A stretch of 64,000 nt of DNA from Pseudomonas peli (GTDB lineage Bacteria > Pseudomonadota > Gammaproteobacteria > Pseudomonadales > Pseudomonadaceae), in contig NZ_FMTL01000001.1 of NCBI RefSeq assembly GCF_900099645.1, positions 682,001 to 746,000 of the forward strand. Direction: 5' to 3'. The number at the start of each line of letters is the position of its first letter. Position 1 is the stretch's first letter. Shown in pieces: positions 23,571-31,760 of the stretch. Position numbers and translations under genes: made by a program. A model generated the notes under the pieces. It ran no database searches. It saw nothing but the letters and a program-made list of their open reading frames with translations, and had not been told where the DNA came from.

Positions 23571-24569
23571 TCAATCCAACCGACCGGCCACCTCGGTGGC
23601 CGTGGCGTTGTAGTACACCATCAGCGAACGCGGGTCACGGTGCCCAGTCATCCGGGCCAGATCAAGCACATCCAACTTCCTGGCCAAGCGCGTGGTCGCC
23701 TCATGCCGCGTGTCATGGAAGTGCAGATCCACAATCTCCAGCTCATCACGCACCTTGCGGAACATCGCATCGGCCGAGGCAGACTTGAGCCGGAACAGGT
23801 TTTGCCGATCGCCAGCCGCATCCAGCATCAGCTGCAGCAGACCTACAGCCCGCAAGCTCAAAGGCACGTCACGGCTGTCACCATTCTTTGTGGCATCCAG
23901 CCGCACATAGCGCTTGGCCAAGTGAGTGGTGGCCTTGGTTAACCCCAGAATCTCACCCTGGCGCATGGCCGTTTCGATGGCAATTAGGAAGGCATAGGCT
24001 AATTCCTGCTGCAGGGTCTCAGGCTTCGCACCCTCAACATAGCCAAGCCTATCGAGCAGCTTGCGTTCTTCCTCAGGCTGAATACGCCGGTCACGTGGCC
24101 GCGCATTGCTTGGGCGCTTCACTTCCCGCACCGGGTTGGTCGCGCACCAACGCCACTCACGCTTTGCGATCTCAAACACTGATGACAGCAACGTCATCTC
24201 ACGCCGCACCGTTGGCGAGGCGACTTTCTTCAGCCGAGCATCGCGCCACTCTGCAATCTGGTCAGCCGTCACATCACCAATACGCTCGCCGGCAAACTCC
24301 AGGTCATTGTCCAGCTTGTCCAGCCGCACCTCTTCCCAGCGCTGCCCGGCTTTAGTCGGCGATACTTCTTCCTTGTATCGTTTGAGTGCATCTGAAAGAC
24401 TCGAACTTACACCAGCGGAGTGCCCAGGAACGCCGGCCAGTATCTCGGCCTCGCGCTGAGTAGCCCAAGCCTGAGCCTGAGCTTTAGTCGGGAAAGTCTG
24501 CGACTCCCGCACACCGCGCTTAACGACCTCGGCACGCCAGCCACCGCTCCGTTTTCTGAATGACGCCAC
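23571..24569 (-). CDS. Prophage tyrosine integrase
   Basis: The 332-residue protein has an N-terminal arm-binding domain (MASFRKRSGGWRAEVVKRGV) and a C-terminal catalytic domain. The catalytic residues are seen in TAMRQGEILGL, HFHDTRHEATTRLA and TGHRDPRSLMVYY. It should integrate and excise the prophage. The gene points away from the attachment region at 24570-24741, which contains several AAACTG-type repeats that may be its arm sites. Confidence 0.95.
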   Translation of the reverse strand: MASFRKRSGGWRAEVVKRGVRESQTFPTKAQAQAWATQREAEILAGVPGHSAGVSSSLSDALKRYKEEVSPTKAGQRWEEVRLDKLDNDLEFAGERIGDVTADQIAEWRDARLKKVASPTVRREMTLLSSVFEIAKREWRWCATNPVREVKRPSNARPRDRRIQPEEERKLLDRLGYVEGAKPETLQQELAYAFLIAIETAMRQGEILGLTKATTHLAKRYVRLDATKNGDSRDVPLSLRAVGLLQLMLDAAGDRQNLFRLKSASADAMFRKVRDELEIVDLHFHDTRHEATTRLARKLDVLDLARMTGHRDPRSLMVYYNATATEVAGRLD

Positions 24570-24809
24570 AACCGCCCCCTTGGCGTAATTTTGGCGTAAA
24601 GGCTATCACGGAACTGCACGAAACCGCCCGAAACTGACAGCAGCAAAAACCCTGAAAGCCCCACTAATGCTGGGCCTGACGGAAACTGCCGAAAACTGGC
24701 GACAACTGCCAAAGGCTTTAGAGTCCCCCCCGGGGCACCATTAGATTTTCTCAGGACGTACCGAAACGACCTGAAACCCTTGAAAACCGGCCACTTGAGC
24801 CGGTTTTTT
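24570..24809. other. Attachment region of the prophage / left junction of the satellite
   Basis: No gene is visible. Repeats of the type GAAACTG/CGAAAACTG occur between 24612 and 24704 (AACTGCACGAAACCG, GAAACTGACAG, GGAAACTGCCGAAAACTGG), candidate arm sites for the adjacent integrase. At 24721-24741 is GAGTCCCCCCCGGGGCACCA followed by T, which reads as the 3' end of a tRNA (T-loop end, acceptor stem, CCA). A terminator-type hairpin AAAACCGGC/GCCGGTTTTTT lies at 24783-24809. A closely similar tRNA end plus terminator is found at 34399-34456. Confidence 0.6.
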
Positions 24810-24851
24810 ATTGCCCGCAGTTCCCTACCCTTTCCTTGTAAGCCCGCAGTA

Positions 24852-24902
24852 TTGTGAGTAGATTTGTGAGTAGATCGAGTTTGGTCTAGAAATCTACTCA
24901 CA
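24852..24902. repeat. Integrase arm-type sites, left end of the satellite
   Basis: TGTGAGTAGAT occurs at 24853 and 24865 as direct copies and inverted at 24892-24902. A 25-base identical stretch covering the two direct copies (24854-24878) recurs at 34322-34346. Short repeats just inside both ends of an element fit arm sites of its integrase. Confidence 0.6.
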
Positions 24903-24947
24903 CCTGAGCCGCCAAACGCCGCCCGGCGTGGCTCACACGGGGGCACC

Positions 24948-26156
24948 ATGCCGCTGACTGATTCCGCCATCAAAACAGCCAAGCCCAAAGACAAGCTGTA
25001 TCGCCTGGCCGACGGCAACGGGCTGTGCCTGGAAGTCACCCCCACCAGTTCCAAGCTGTGGCGCTACCGCTACCGCTTCAACGGCAAAGCCAAAATGCTG
25101 TCCCTTGGCGGCTACCCTGCCGTCACGCTGGCACAGGCGCGCCGCAAACGTGATGACGCCCGCCTTTTGCTGGACGCAGGCACAGACCCCGGCGCGGAAC
25201 GGCAAGCCGCCAAGCAAGCGCAAGTGCTGGACTCGCTGACGTTCGAGGATCTGGCCAGGGAGTGGCACGCCTACCGCGCCCCACGCTGGGCGAAATCTAC
25301 CGCCGACAAAGCCGCCGCCTATCTGGAGTCTGATTTGCTGCCAGCCCTTGGCCACCGACCGGTAAAATCAATCACACGCCCCGACCTGGTGGCACTGATC
25401 CGCAAAATCGAATCACGCGGCGCACACAACGTGGCCAAGAAGGCGCGCCAGTGGCTCAGCCAGATCTTCCGCTTTGGCCTAGCTCAGGGAATTGTCGAGG
25501 CAAACCCCGCCACTGACCTGGACGTAATCGCCGCCCACGCCCCAGCAACGCGCCACCACCCGCACGTCACGTTTGCCGAACTGCCCGAACTGCTGGGCAA
25601 GATCGAGGCGGCCAAGATCAACACACTGACCCGGCAAGCCATCCGCCTGCTGGTGCTGACCGCCGTACGCCCTGGTGAATTACGCGCCGCGCCCTGGGCT
25701 GAGTTCGACTTAGACGCCGCCACCTGGACCATCCCGAAAGAACGCATGAAAGCCAGGCGCGACCATCAAGTACCACTGCCCCGCCAGGCTGTGGCCATCC
25801 TGCGCAACCTGCAGGAAATAACCGGGCGCTATCCCCTAATTTTTGCCGGCCGCAACAGCACCAGCCGCCCAATGAGTGAAAACACCGTCAACAAGGCATT
25901 GGCAGACGTTGGCTATAAAGGGCGCCAAACCGGCCACGGCTTCCGCCACCTGCTGAGCACTGAGCTTAACGGGCGCGGCTATAACCGGGATTGGATCGAG
26001 CGCCAGCTTGCCCACGGTGACGCCGACGAGATCCGCGACACCTACAACCATGCAACCTACCTGGAGCAGCGCCGGGACATGATGCAAGCGTGGGCCGATT
26101 CGATAGACGCCCTGTGCGCTGGCGCCAACGTGGTGAGCATCAAGCGCAAGGCTTAA
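24948..26156 (+). CDS. P4-type tyrosine integrase of the satellite
   Basis: The 402-residue protein has the DUF4102-type N-terminal domain (LTDSAIKTAKPKDKLYRLAD; KAKMLSLGGYPAVTLAQARR) typical of P4-family integrases. The catalytic domain shows VRPGELRAAPW, TGHGFRHLLST and LAHGDADEIRDTYNHATY. It is unrelated in type to the integrase at 23571, so this is a second element with its own recombinase. GGGGG precedes the ATG. It lies 45 bases inside the arm-site repeats. Confidence 0.95.
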   Translation: MPLTDSAIKTAKPKDKLYRLADGNGLCLEVTPTSSKLWRYRYRFNGKAKMLSLGGYPAVTLAQARRKRDDARLLLDAGTDPGAERQAAKQAQVLDSLTFEDLAREWHAYRAPRWAKSTADKAAAYLESDLLPALGHRPVKSITRPDLVALIRKIESRGAHNVAKKARQWLSQIFRFGLAQGIVEANPATDLDVIAAHAPATRHHPHVTFAELPELLGKIEAAKINTLTRQAIRLLVLTAVRPGELRAAPWAEFDLDAATWTIPKERMKARRDHQVPLPRQAVAILRNLQEITGRYPLIFAGRNSTSRPMSENTVNKALADVGYKGRQTGHGFRHLLSTELNGRGYNRDWIERQLAHGDADEIRDTYNHATYLEQRRDMMQAWADSIDALCAGANVVSIKRKA

Positions 26157-26255
26157 CGGTTTTGGCTGGCCTAGCCCGACGGGGCGAAAAGCGGACACCC
26201 ACCCGCCTGACCAGCCGATCTATTCACGCAGTGGGCGCGCCTGGGAGGGTGCCGA

Positions 26256-26996
26256 ATGGCTTGCTATTACCTGCGCCATATCGACTTGTACGCAGTTTAT
26301 GAGCAGTTGCCCGAATATGAATGCGGGCCGCTCGCAAACATCCCGCCGCCGCTGTGCGAGGCGCTGGCACTCTATTTTGAGCAAATCGCAGAAGTTGCCG
26401 CCGAAAGCAGCCCATTATTCCCTTACTGGCACCAATGGGACTCATCAGACCTGGCCGCCGAAGTGGGCGACCTGATCGAAATAGAGATAGAGCACTTAGG
26501 GCTAGCCACAAGCTGCTTAGCCCCTACGGACGAAGATGTATTAACTCACGGGGAGACGCTTGATTCTTTTCTGTCGTTTATCAACGACGCGCTGTCAATT
26601 GTGCAAACCGAAAAGAATTACTTTCCTTTGCTTTGCCTGCTGGTCTATCAATACGACGCCCTTTGCTCGCTCTACGCCAGCGGGCATATGGAGGCCGCTC
26701 TAGGGGTTTTCGAGTCGATAGCTGAGGCACGGGAAACGCTTACGCATAGCCACTGGCTTAGCCAAAAGGAGCGCATACGTTCACATGAGGCGTCCATTAC
26801 TGCCAAGGCCAGGCACAAAGAAACAAACGCACACCGCGCCGCCGCTATCGAGCACTGGAATGCAGGGGGGCACCAATTCAGCTCTATGCGGGCATTTGCA
26901 CGTAACAGGTTTAAAGACTTTGGCGTTACCGACTACATGACGGTTTACAACTGGCTGCGCAAGGCACGCCGGGAGAACGAAGACGACCAAGACTGA
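26256..26996 (+). CDS. Hypothetical satellite protein, 246 aa
   Basis: An acidic, largely helical protein (YYLRHIDLYAVYEQLPEYEC; FLSFINDALSIVQTEKNYFP) whose last 60 residues (HQFSSMRAFARNRFKDFGVT; DYMTVYNWLRKARR) look like a helix-turn-helix DNA-binding end. No family is recognised. GGAGG lies nine bases before the ATG. It is between integrase and alpA and could be a regulator of either. Confidence 0.6.
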   Translation: MACYYLRHIDLYAVYEQLPEYECGPLANIPPPLCEALALYFEQIAEVAAESSPLFPYWHQWDSSDLAAEVGDLIEIEIEHLGLATSCLAPTDEDVLTHGETLDSFLSFINDALSIVQTEKNYFPLLCLLVYQYDALCSLYASGHMEAALGVFESIAEARETLTHSHWLSQKERIRSHEASITAKARHKETNAHRAAAIEHWNAGGHQFSSMRAFARNRFKDFGVTDYMTVYNWLRKARRENEDDQD

Positions 26997-27115
26997 ACCT
27001 GTATGGTCTGCATGCAGGCCATACAGCCTGCACGCAGCACACACTATGGCCTCCCAACTTTGCGGCATAACTTGCACATCGTCTGTTACCCAAACTGCCC
27101 AGGAGGGCTTAGACG

Positions 27116-27334
27116 ATGGCTGCACATACCAACGCAAACCAGACCCCGCGCCGCTTTATCAAGCTGGCCGAAGTTAAAACCCTGACTACCCTTTCCACGT
27201 CCGAGATTTACCGGCGCATTGCCGCTGGCACCTTCCCCGCTCAAGTAACCCTTGGCCCTAAGTCGGTCGCCTGGATCGAGGCCGAGGTGCTGGCCTGGTG
27301 TGACGCGTTGGTCGCCCAGCGCAAGGCGGCCTAA
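27116..27334 (+). CDS. AlpA-family transcriptional regulator
   Basis: The 72-residue protein has the AlpA-type fold: FIKLAEVKTLTTLSTSEIYR, then RRIAAGTFPAQVTLGPKSVA and WIEAEVLAWCDA. AlpA proteins in P4-like satellites act as excisionase and as activator of integrase or satellite operons, often in answer to the helper phage. AGGAGG precedes the ATG. Upstream (27003-27040) is a palindrome-rich stretch (GTCTGCATGCAGGC; GCCTGCACGCAG) that may be an operator. Confidence 0.88.
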   Translation: MAAHTNANQTPRRFIKLAEVKTLTTLSTSEIYRRIAAGTFPAQVTLGPKSVAWIEAEVLAWCDALVAQRKAA

Positions 27335-27712
27335 ATGAAAAAGGCCAGCCTCCCAATACATGCAGAAGCCAGCCCGTCGCAAGGCCAGAATATCACCAGC
27401 CCCGCAGAACTGCTGCGCAAGGCACCCAGCAAGATTGCCCGCGTCCTGGTGTACCTGCGCCACATCGACACGCTTAACCGGTTTGAGGCGGCCCGCAAGG
27501 TCGGTGACACCTGCCTTAACTCGACTATCCCGGCCCTGGAAAGCAACCACGGGCTGACCTTCGAGCACATACCGGAAAAGGCCGCCAACCATTGGGGCGA
27601 CCCGTGCGGCGTCACCCGCTACCGCCTCCCAGCAAGCCAGCATGAGCAGGCTGACAAAGTGATCGCCATGATGTTTACCCGCCGCGCCAGAGCGCAGAAG
27701 GCCGCAGCATGA
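27335..27712 (+). CDS. Hypothetical satellite protein, 125 aa
   Basis: The ATG follows the alpA stop without a gap. The protein (ELLRKAPSKIARVLVYLRHI; DTLNRFEAARKVGDTCLNST) has a helix-turn-helix-like N-terminal half, probably DNA-binding. It resembles small proteins seen behind AlpA in other Pseudomonas satellites, but I know no function. Confidence 0.6.
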   Translation: MKKASLPIHAEASPSQGQNITSPAELLRKAPSKIARVLVYLRHIDTLNRFEAARKVGDTCLNSTIPALESNHGLTFEHIPEKAANHWGDPCGVTRYRLPASQHEQADKVIAMMFTRRARAQKAAA

Positions 27713-28008
27713 GCGCAAACCTCACCCGGGCCATTGCCAGGCACAACCAGTCGCGCTATGGTTTGACCGTCGCTGCAAAATCAGCGGCCAGGTTTGGCGA
27801 CCTGAACACCTCTAGGCGCAACAGCGCCCATCATCCGAAAGCAGGCGCTTTTTTTGTGTCCGCGTTTTCGAGTTATGGCGGCTGTGCGTGGGATACCTTC
27901 GGGTATGCCGGGTGCCTAGAGTCCCGGTTCGCCAACCTGCGTACAGCTGCCACCCTAAATCGTTTGGCGACGATTCGTGGCAGCTCCTCAACTCTAGGAG
28001 CCGCAACC
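27709..28008 (+). CDS. Ash-like leader frame in the satellite
   Basis: An ATGA-coupled frame opens at 27709 and stays in frame with the gene at 28009. Its middle (RRNSAHHPKAGAFFVSAFSS; CAWDTFGYAGCLESRFANL) has the character of Ash-family frames found in P4-like elements. It overlaps a structured RNA region, so it may be leader rather than a functional protein. If translated throughout it would end at 28176 as a 155-residue product. I show the part upstream of the internal start here. Confidence 0.4.
27815..27990 (+). ncRNA. Putative C4-type antisense RNA region
   Basis: The stretch contains GGGATACCTTCGGGTATGCC (hairpin ATACC-ttcg-GGTAT) followed by GGGTGCCTAGAGTCCCGG, TTCGCCAACCTGCGTAC and AGCTGCCACCC. 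The order resembles the C4 antisense RNA of phages P1/P7 and the CI RNA of satellite P4, which keep the element silent by causing early transcription to stop. A hairpin with a T-run (AGCGCCCATCATCCGAAAGC, then AGGCGCTTTTTTT) lies at 27821-27853. Exact ends are not determined. Assignment is from memory of the motif. Confidence 0.5.
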
Positions 28009-28176
28009 ATGAAACACGCCCTCAATCCGTCCACCCCTAGCACCCATGCCGACGCCTACAAGGCTATGGCACTTGCCGCCCTGCGCGCTGATTCGTCCCT
28101 TTCTGTGCGCCTGGCGCGCTACAACAGTCACATGGCCAAGGCACGCACCCTGGAAGCTCAGGGGGTGGCCAAATGA
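28009..28176 (+). CDS. Small satellite protein, 55 aa
   Basis: ATG 28009 has TAGGAG nine bases upstream. The product (HADAYKAMALAALRADSSLS; VRLARYNSHMAKARTLEAQG) is helical and resembles the C-terminal part of Ash-family entries. It is the first well-started gene after the C4-like leader. Its stop overlaps the next start. Role unknown. Confidence 0.6.
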   Translation: MKHALNPSTPSTHADAYKAMALAALRADSSLSVRLARYNSHMAKARTLEAQGVAK

Positions 28177-28469
28177 GCAAGCCAAATACTGCCCTTAAAC
28201 TGCATGCCCTACGCCATGAGCTCAACTGGCGCTCTGAAACTGTACAAGCTGCCGGCATTGGCCTTTGCGCTATCGCCAGCCTGCTGGGTGCGGACGGCGA
28301 AGATCACCAGCTAAGCGAAGAGTTGACGTCAGGCCTGGCTCACGCCGCCTTGGCGCTGGGTGAGCTGATCAAGGAGACCGGCTCCAGGATGTGGGAAATC
28401 AGTGCGCCGGCCGCGCCTACCGAATTCCAGAAACAAGATGGCGCAGCCGCTGTAGGGAGTGCCGTATGA
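28173..28469 (+). CDS. Hypothetical satellite protein, 98 aa
   Basis: A helical protein (LKLHALRHELNWRSETVQAA; GLCAIASLLGADGEDHQLSE) that I do not recognise. ATGA overlaps at both ends. The central region resembles short proteins that regulate plasmid or phage copy number only in size. Confidence 0.55.
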   Translation: MSKPNTALKLHALRHELNWRSETVQAAGIGLCAIASLLGADGEDHQLSEELTSGLAHAALALGELIKETGSRMWEISAPAAPTEFQKQDGAAAVGSAV

Positions 28470-28759
28470 GTAATGCACCCGCAATAGCCACCGTGGCTGG
28501 AGATGCAATCGACCTGCTGACAGCTACCTGTGAGCAGCTCGATATGCAGGCCGCCACCCTGCGCGCAATCCGCAAAGCCTACCCCGAGGTATTCGCTGAA
28601 ATGAGCGACACAGTTCGGAGCGGCCTACTCGATACCCGCCACCTCTCAGACCTTGGGCTTAACGCTGTTACCGACTGGCGCGAGTACCTGGCCGAGCAAG
28701 CCAGCGAACTGACCGCCCAGCTCGACTACGCAACCGAGAATGCCGGGGGTGCGCAATGA
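28466..28759 (+). CDS. Hypothetical satellite protein, 97 aa
   Basis: A helical, acidic protein (AIDLLTATCEQLDMQAATLR; AIRKAYPEVFAEMSDTVRSG). ATG 28466 was chosen because it overlaps the previous stop; the longer frame from 28391 overlaps that gene. No family recognised. Confidence 0.55.
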   Translation: MSNAPAIATVAGDAIDLLTATCEQLDMQAATLRAIRKAYPEVFAEMSDTVRSGLLDTRHLSDLGLNAVTDWREYLAEQASELTAQLDYATENAGGAQ

Positions 28760-29085
28760 TCCGTCAACACCTGCAGCAAGGCGCCAGCCTTGGCCACGTC
28801 GTCACCGTTTGCCACCCAAGCGACGGCCGCCGCCGCGAACTACCACCGCTGACTATTGGCGGCCTGGCGCTGGAGTTGGCCGGCATGATCCGCGAAACAA
28901 TGCCCGCGGCCCTGGTGAGCATCGTACGTATCGACCTCACGCCCAACACACGCCCCAAAGCCGAGCAACAGACGCACACCATCAAGCGTCTGGTTATTGA
29001 AGCCCGCGAAGCTGAGCAACCCGGGCACGCCTTCTTGAGCGCTTCCGGCTACTGGCCGCAAAACGCCCTGACGGCCAAGGAGTAA
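28756..29085 (+). CDS. Hypothetical satellite protein, 109 aa
   Basis: A small alpha/beta-like protein (LPPLTIGGLALELAGMIRET; MPAALVSIVRIDLTPNTRPK). No family recognised. Coupled to the gene before it by an ATGA overlap. Confidence 0.55.
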   Translation: MIRQHLQQGASLGHVVTVCHPSDGRRRELPPLTIGGLALELAGMIRETMPAALVSIVRIDLTPNTRPKAEQQTHTIKRLVIEAREAEQPGHAFLSASGYWPQNALTAKE

Positions 29086-29089
29086 CCCC

Positions 29090-29200
29090 ATGCAAATCAA
29101 AAACGGCGCATGTGCGCCGACGGGTTCGGCTTGCCCAAATAAAGCCAATCAAGCGACCTGCGTAACCATCAGCACCACACGGGCCGGGGGTGAAAAGTGA
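29090..29200 (+). CDS. 36-aa three-cysteine protein
   Basis: A very short gene with a perfect AAGGAG six to seven bases before ATG 29090. The product is MQIKNGACAPTGSACPNKAN, then QATCVTISTTRAGGEK, with cysteines at 8, 15 and 24. Its TGA overlaps the GTG start of the replication gene (GTGA). The three cysteines could bind zinc or form a small knuckle, but no family is known to me. Good ribosome site and coupling argue that it is real. Confidence 0.6.
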   Translation: MQIKNGACAPTGSACPNKANQATCVTISTTRAGGEK

Positions 29201-30951
29201 GTATTTTGGAGAAAAACCCCGACCTAGCCGACGTGATCCGCAGCGACGAACACGCCCAAGCATTGATCGCAGAGAGTGAGGAAAACCGCCGGAGGCTTGA
29301 GGCTTGGGGGAGCACCTTGGCACCTGAGCCGCGCCCCCTTCTGCCGGACTTACAAGCGCCTGAACCCTACCCCCTGGAGGCACTGCCGCCGCTTATGCGC
29401 GATGCCGCCCAAGCAATTGCCGAGCATGTACAGGCACCGCTTGCGCTGGCCGGGCAGTGCGTTATTGGCGCGGGCGTATACCTAGCCCAAACGCGAGTGA
29501 ACGCACCGCACATCCACCGACAAAGCGGCATGCCCTGCTCCATGTTCCTGCTGACCTTGGCCGACTCTGGCGACCGCAAAAGCGAATGCAGACGCCTGGC
29601 GTTCAAGACTGCCGACGAAGCAGAGGAAAAGGCCCGCACCGAGCACCGCAAAGCCTGCGATGAAATCACCAACATGGCCGGCGGCTTGAAGGGTAAGGCG
29701 CTCGAGCAGTTCAATGCCGAGCACCCGCTGCCCTTCGATCCACGCACGCAGTACAGCGACGCCACCTATGAGCGCATCGCCGGCGACATGATCCGGGGGG
29801 CGTCTGCCGCATCATGGGACACCGACGAGGGCGGGCAGGTATTGGGCGGAGTCTCGCTCAAGGCTGACACCCGCGCTGCTACCCTGGGCGGCCTGGTAAA
29901 GGCGTTCGATACAGGCACTTTCGAGCGCACCCGATCGCACGGCAACGCCGAGGGCTCAGGCTTTGCTTATAACCGCCGACTGAGCGTGCACCTGCTGGCT
30001 CAGGCCGTGACGGTAGCAGCGGCGCTTGATGATCCACTGTTACGCGGGCAGGGCTTCCTGCCGCGCTTCCTGTTCGCCAGCCCTGCCAGCCTAGCCGGCA
30101 CGCGCTTTCTGACCACTGACCAGCTCAGCCGCAAGGCATACGCCGACCCACGCCTGCAGCGTTACTGGTCTCGCTGCGAGGCTATCAGCGCAACCCCTCA
30201 AGCAATCGACCCGCAGACCGGCGAAGTTTCGCCGCTGGTGCTGGATCTAGACGAAGAAGCCGCCGCCGAATGGCTGGAGTTCTACAACGAAGTGGAAGGC
30301 GAGCAATCAGCCTTTGGCAAGTTCGGCAATCTGCGCCCCTTTGCTGGCCGCGCCGGTGAGCTGGTGCGCCGCCTGGCTGCTGTATTTGCGTGCTTTGAGG
30401 GGCAACAGCTTATCGATGGCGAATGCCTGCGCCGTGCCGCCGTGCTGGTGCGGCATTCCCTGGGCGAATGGGCGCGCTACACAGACAGCGAGGCAGTAAA
30501 CCCCAAGCTGCAACAAGCTGCTTTATTGCTGGATTGGCTGAAAGCAAATCAGTGGCATACGTTCGACGCCCGAGCGCTTCAACGGGAAGGCCCACGATTT
30601 GCGAGAAAAAGTGCGGCTTACCGCGACACGCTTCTGGGCATTCTTGCAGAGCATTGCCAGCTTCTTACGACAAATGGAAAACAGTTCACCATCAACCCAC
30701 TGGCGACAACGGCGACAACGGCGACAACGGCGACAACGGCGACAACGGCGACAAGTCACGCAGCTAAAGGCTTTGCCACTGGCGACGCAATGGCGACAGT
30801 TGGCGACAAATCACCTTGCGCGCACATTTTGTCGCCAAGTGTCGCCAACCTGTCGCCGGTAGGTAGTCCAGCAACGGTGCGACCTGTCGCCAGTGTCGCC
30901 GCTGTCGCCAACACCAAACAAAAATATAAACACGGAGGCCGCGTCCAATGA
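29197..30951 (+). CDS. DUF3987 replication protein of the satellite
   Basis: The 584-residue protein matches DUF3987, a helicase-like family found in satellites and islands. A Walker A-like loop LADSGDRKSECRRLAF lies near residue 128, with FLLTL before it. The core follows with YERIAGDMIRGASAASWDTD, DEGGQVLGGVSL and PRFLFASPASLAGTRFL. The final 85 residues are low-complexity (ATTATTATTATT) because the DNA here is an array of GGCGACA repeats. It starts with GTG at 29197. It probably replicates the element, binding the repeats as its origin. Confidence 0.82.
   Translation: MSILEKNPDLADVIRSDEHAQALIAESEENRRRLEAWGSTLAPEPRPLLPDLQAPEPYPLEALPPLMRDAAQAIAEHVQAPLALAGQCVIGAGVYLAQTRVNAPHIHRQSGMPCSMFLLTLADSGDRKSECRRLAFKTADEAEEKARTEHRKACDEITNMAGGLKGKALEQFNAEHPLPFDPRTQYSDATYERIAGDMIRGASAASWDTDEGGQVLGGVSLKADTRAATLGGLVKAFDTGTFERTRSHGNAEGSGFAYNRRLSVHLLAQAVTVAAALDDPLLRGQGFLPRFLFASPASLAGTRFLTTDQLSRKAYADPRLQRYWSRCEAISATPQAIDPQTGEVSPLVLDLDEEAAAEWLEFYNEVEGEQSAFGKFGNLRPFAGRAGELVRRLAAVFACFEGQQLIDGECLRRAAVLVRHSLGEWARYTDSEAVNPKLQQAALLLDWLKANQWHTFDARALQREGPRFARKSAAYRDTLLGILAEHCQLLTTNGKQFTINPLATTATTATTATTATTATSHAAKGFATGDAMATVGDKSPCAHILSPSVANLSPVGSPATVRPVASVAAVANTKQKYKHGGRVQ
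30702..30912. repeat. GGCGACA iteron array inside the 3' end of the DUF3987 gene
   Basis: Five exact GGCGACAAC nonamers and a sixth ending AAG run in tandem from 30702 to 30755. Further direct copies (GGCGACGCA, GGCGACAGT, GGCGACAAA) follow at 30781-30810. Then the unit flips to the reverse form TGTCGCC (around 30830-30860 and 30884-30909), at least six copies. Direct and inverted halves face each other across about 20 bases near 30811-30830. This is the layout of an iteron origin, here within the coding sequence. Confidence 0.75.
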
Positions 30952-31550
30952 GCCAAAACCTACTGCTGACGCTGGCCACCATTGCCGAAAAGCCGAACAC
31001 CACCAAACGCGATGCCCTGACCATTACCCGCCGTGCCCTGCGCCACATCTGCCAACAAAAGGCACAGATTCAAGCAGAGCGGCGCGCCATGAATCGACAG
31101 GCCCGCAAGTTACGCCAGTACCTGCCATTCACGGCCAAAGCCGCCGACGACCTGGAGCAGCGGGCCAGCGACCACCACGCCGAAGCCCTGGCAGCATTCC
31201 GCCGCGTTCTGGTCGCCTATGGCGAGGTCATCATTCACGACCGGGAGGGAATCGCTGCGGCGCTTGGTTTTGACCAAATGGCCGACCTGCTGAGCATCAA
31301 CCCAGCGCACCGGGAGCAAGCCAGGCAGGACGGCGGGGAGAGCCTGCAAGGGCTGGCGTATATCGCTCGCATGGAAGACAGCGCCGCAGGGTACGGCAAC
31401 CAATGGGGCGCGGGCGGGCCGCTGTATCAGGCGTGCCAGGCGGCCATGATGGACTTTATCCGCACCTGCCCTGACCACCTGCTGCCGGACCCGTTCGCTC
31501 CTGGTGCGCCGTTCGGCCCGCCAATACCGCCTGAACTGCGCGTGGTCTGA
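30948..31550 (+). CDS. Hypothetical satellite protein, 200 aa
   Basis: A basic, helical N-terminal half (RRALRHICQQKAQIQAERRA) and a C-terminal half with LAYIARMEDSAAGYGNQWGA. It is coupled to the replication gene (ATGA). Position after the replication protein suggests a replication or packaging accessory, but no family is recognised. A hairpin follows at 31556-31586. Confidence 0.55.
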   Translation: MSQNLLLTLATIAEKPNTTKRDALTITRRALRHICQQKAQIQAERRAMNRQARKLRQYLPFTAKAADDLEQRASDHHAEALAAFRRVLVAYGEVIIHDREGIAAALGFDQMADLLSINPAHREQARQDGGESLQGLAYIARMEDSAAGYGNQWGAGGPLYQACQAAMMDFIRTCPDHLLPDPFAPGAPFGPPIPPELRVV

Positions 31551-31555
31551 TCCAC

Positions 31556-31586
31556 CTGGGCACTACCTTTTTTGTGTAGTGCCCAG
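31556..31586. terminator. Hairpin after the satellite replication operon
   Basis: The perfect 11-base stem CTGGGCACTAC/GTAGTGCCCAG closes a loop of CTTTTTTTG type. It has no T-run after the stem, so it may be an attenuator or transcript end structure rather than a classical terminator. Confidence 0.5.
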
Positions 31587-31760
31587 CGCCCCTCAGCTTA
31601 AATGGTGCTGTTTCCTGCATATTCATAAAAAACCCCAAAGCCCCGCCAGCCGTGCGCCGCCGCTGATTCCTGCATATTCCAATTGAGAGGATGAAAGAGG
31701 GGCAAAAGGCGGGATATTCCCTCACTTTCAAGGGAGTTAAGCGGGCACAAGCAGAGCGCT

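Noticed and set aside
24721..24741. A complete tRNA gene
   Set aside because: Only the 3' acceptor strand and the CCA-like end are present. Upstream bases cannot form the T, anticodon or D arms.
24942..26156. Treating 1-34418 as one large prophage
   Set aside because: There are two integrases of different families, two replication genes and two repeat families, with attachment-like sequences between them, so two elements in tandem fit better.
30702..30912. CRISPR array
   Set aside because: The units are nine bases long, without spacers of constant length, and they occur in both orientations inside a coding sequence.
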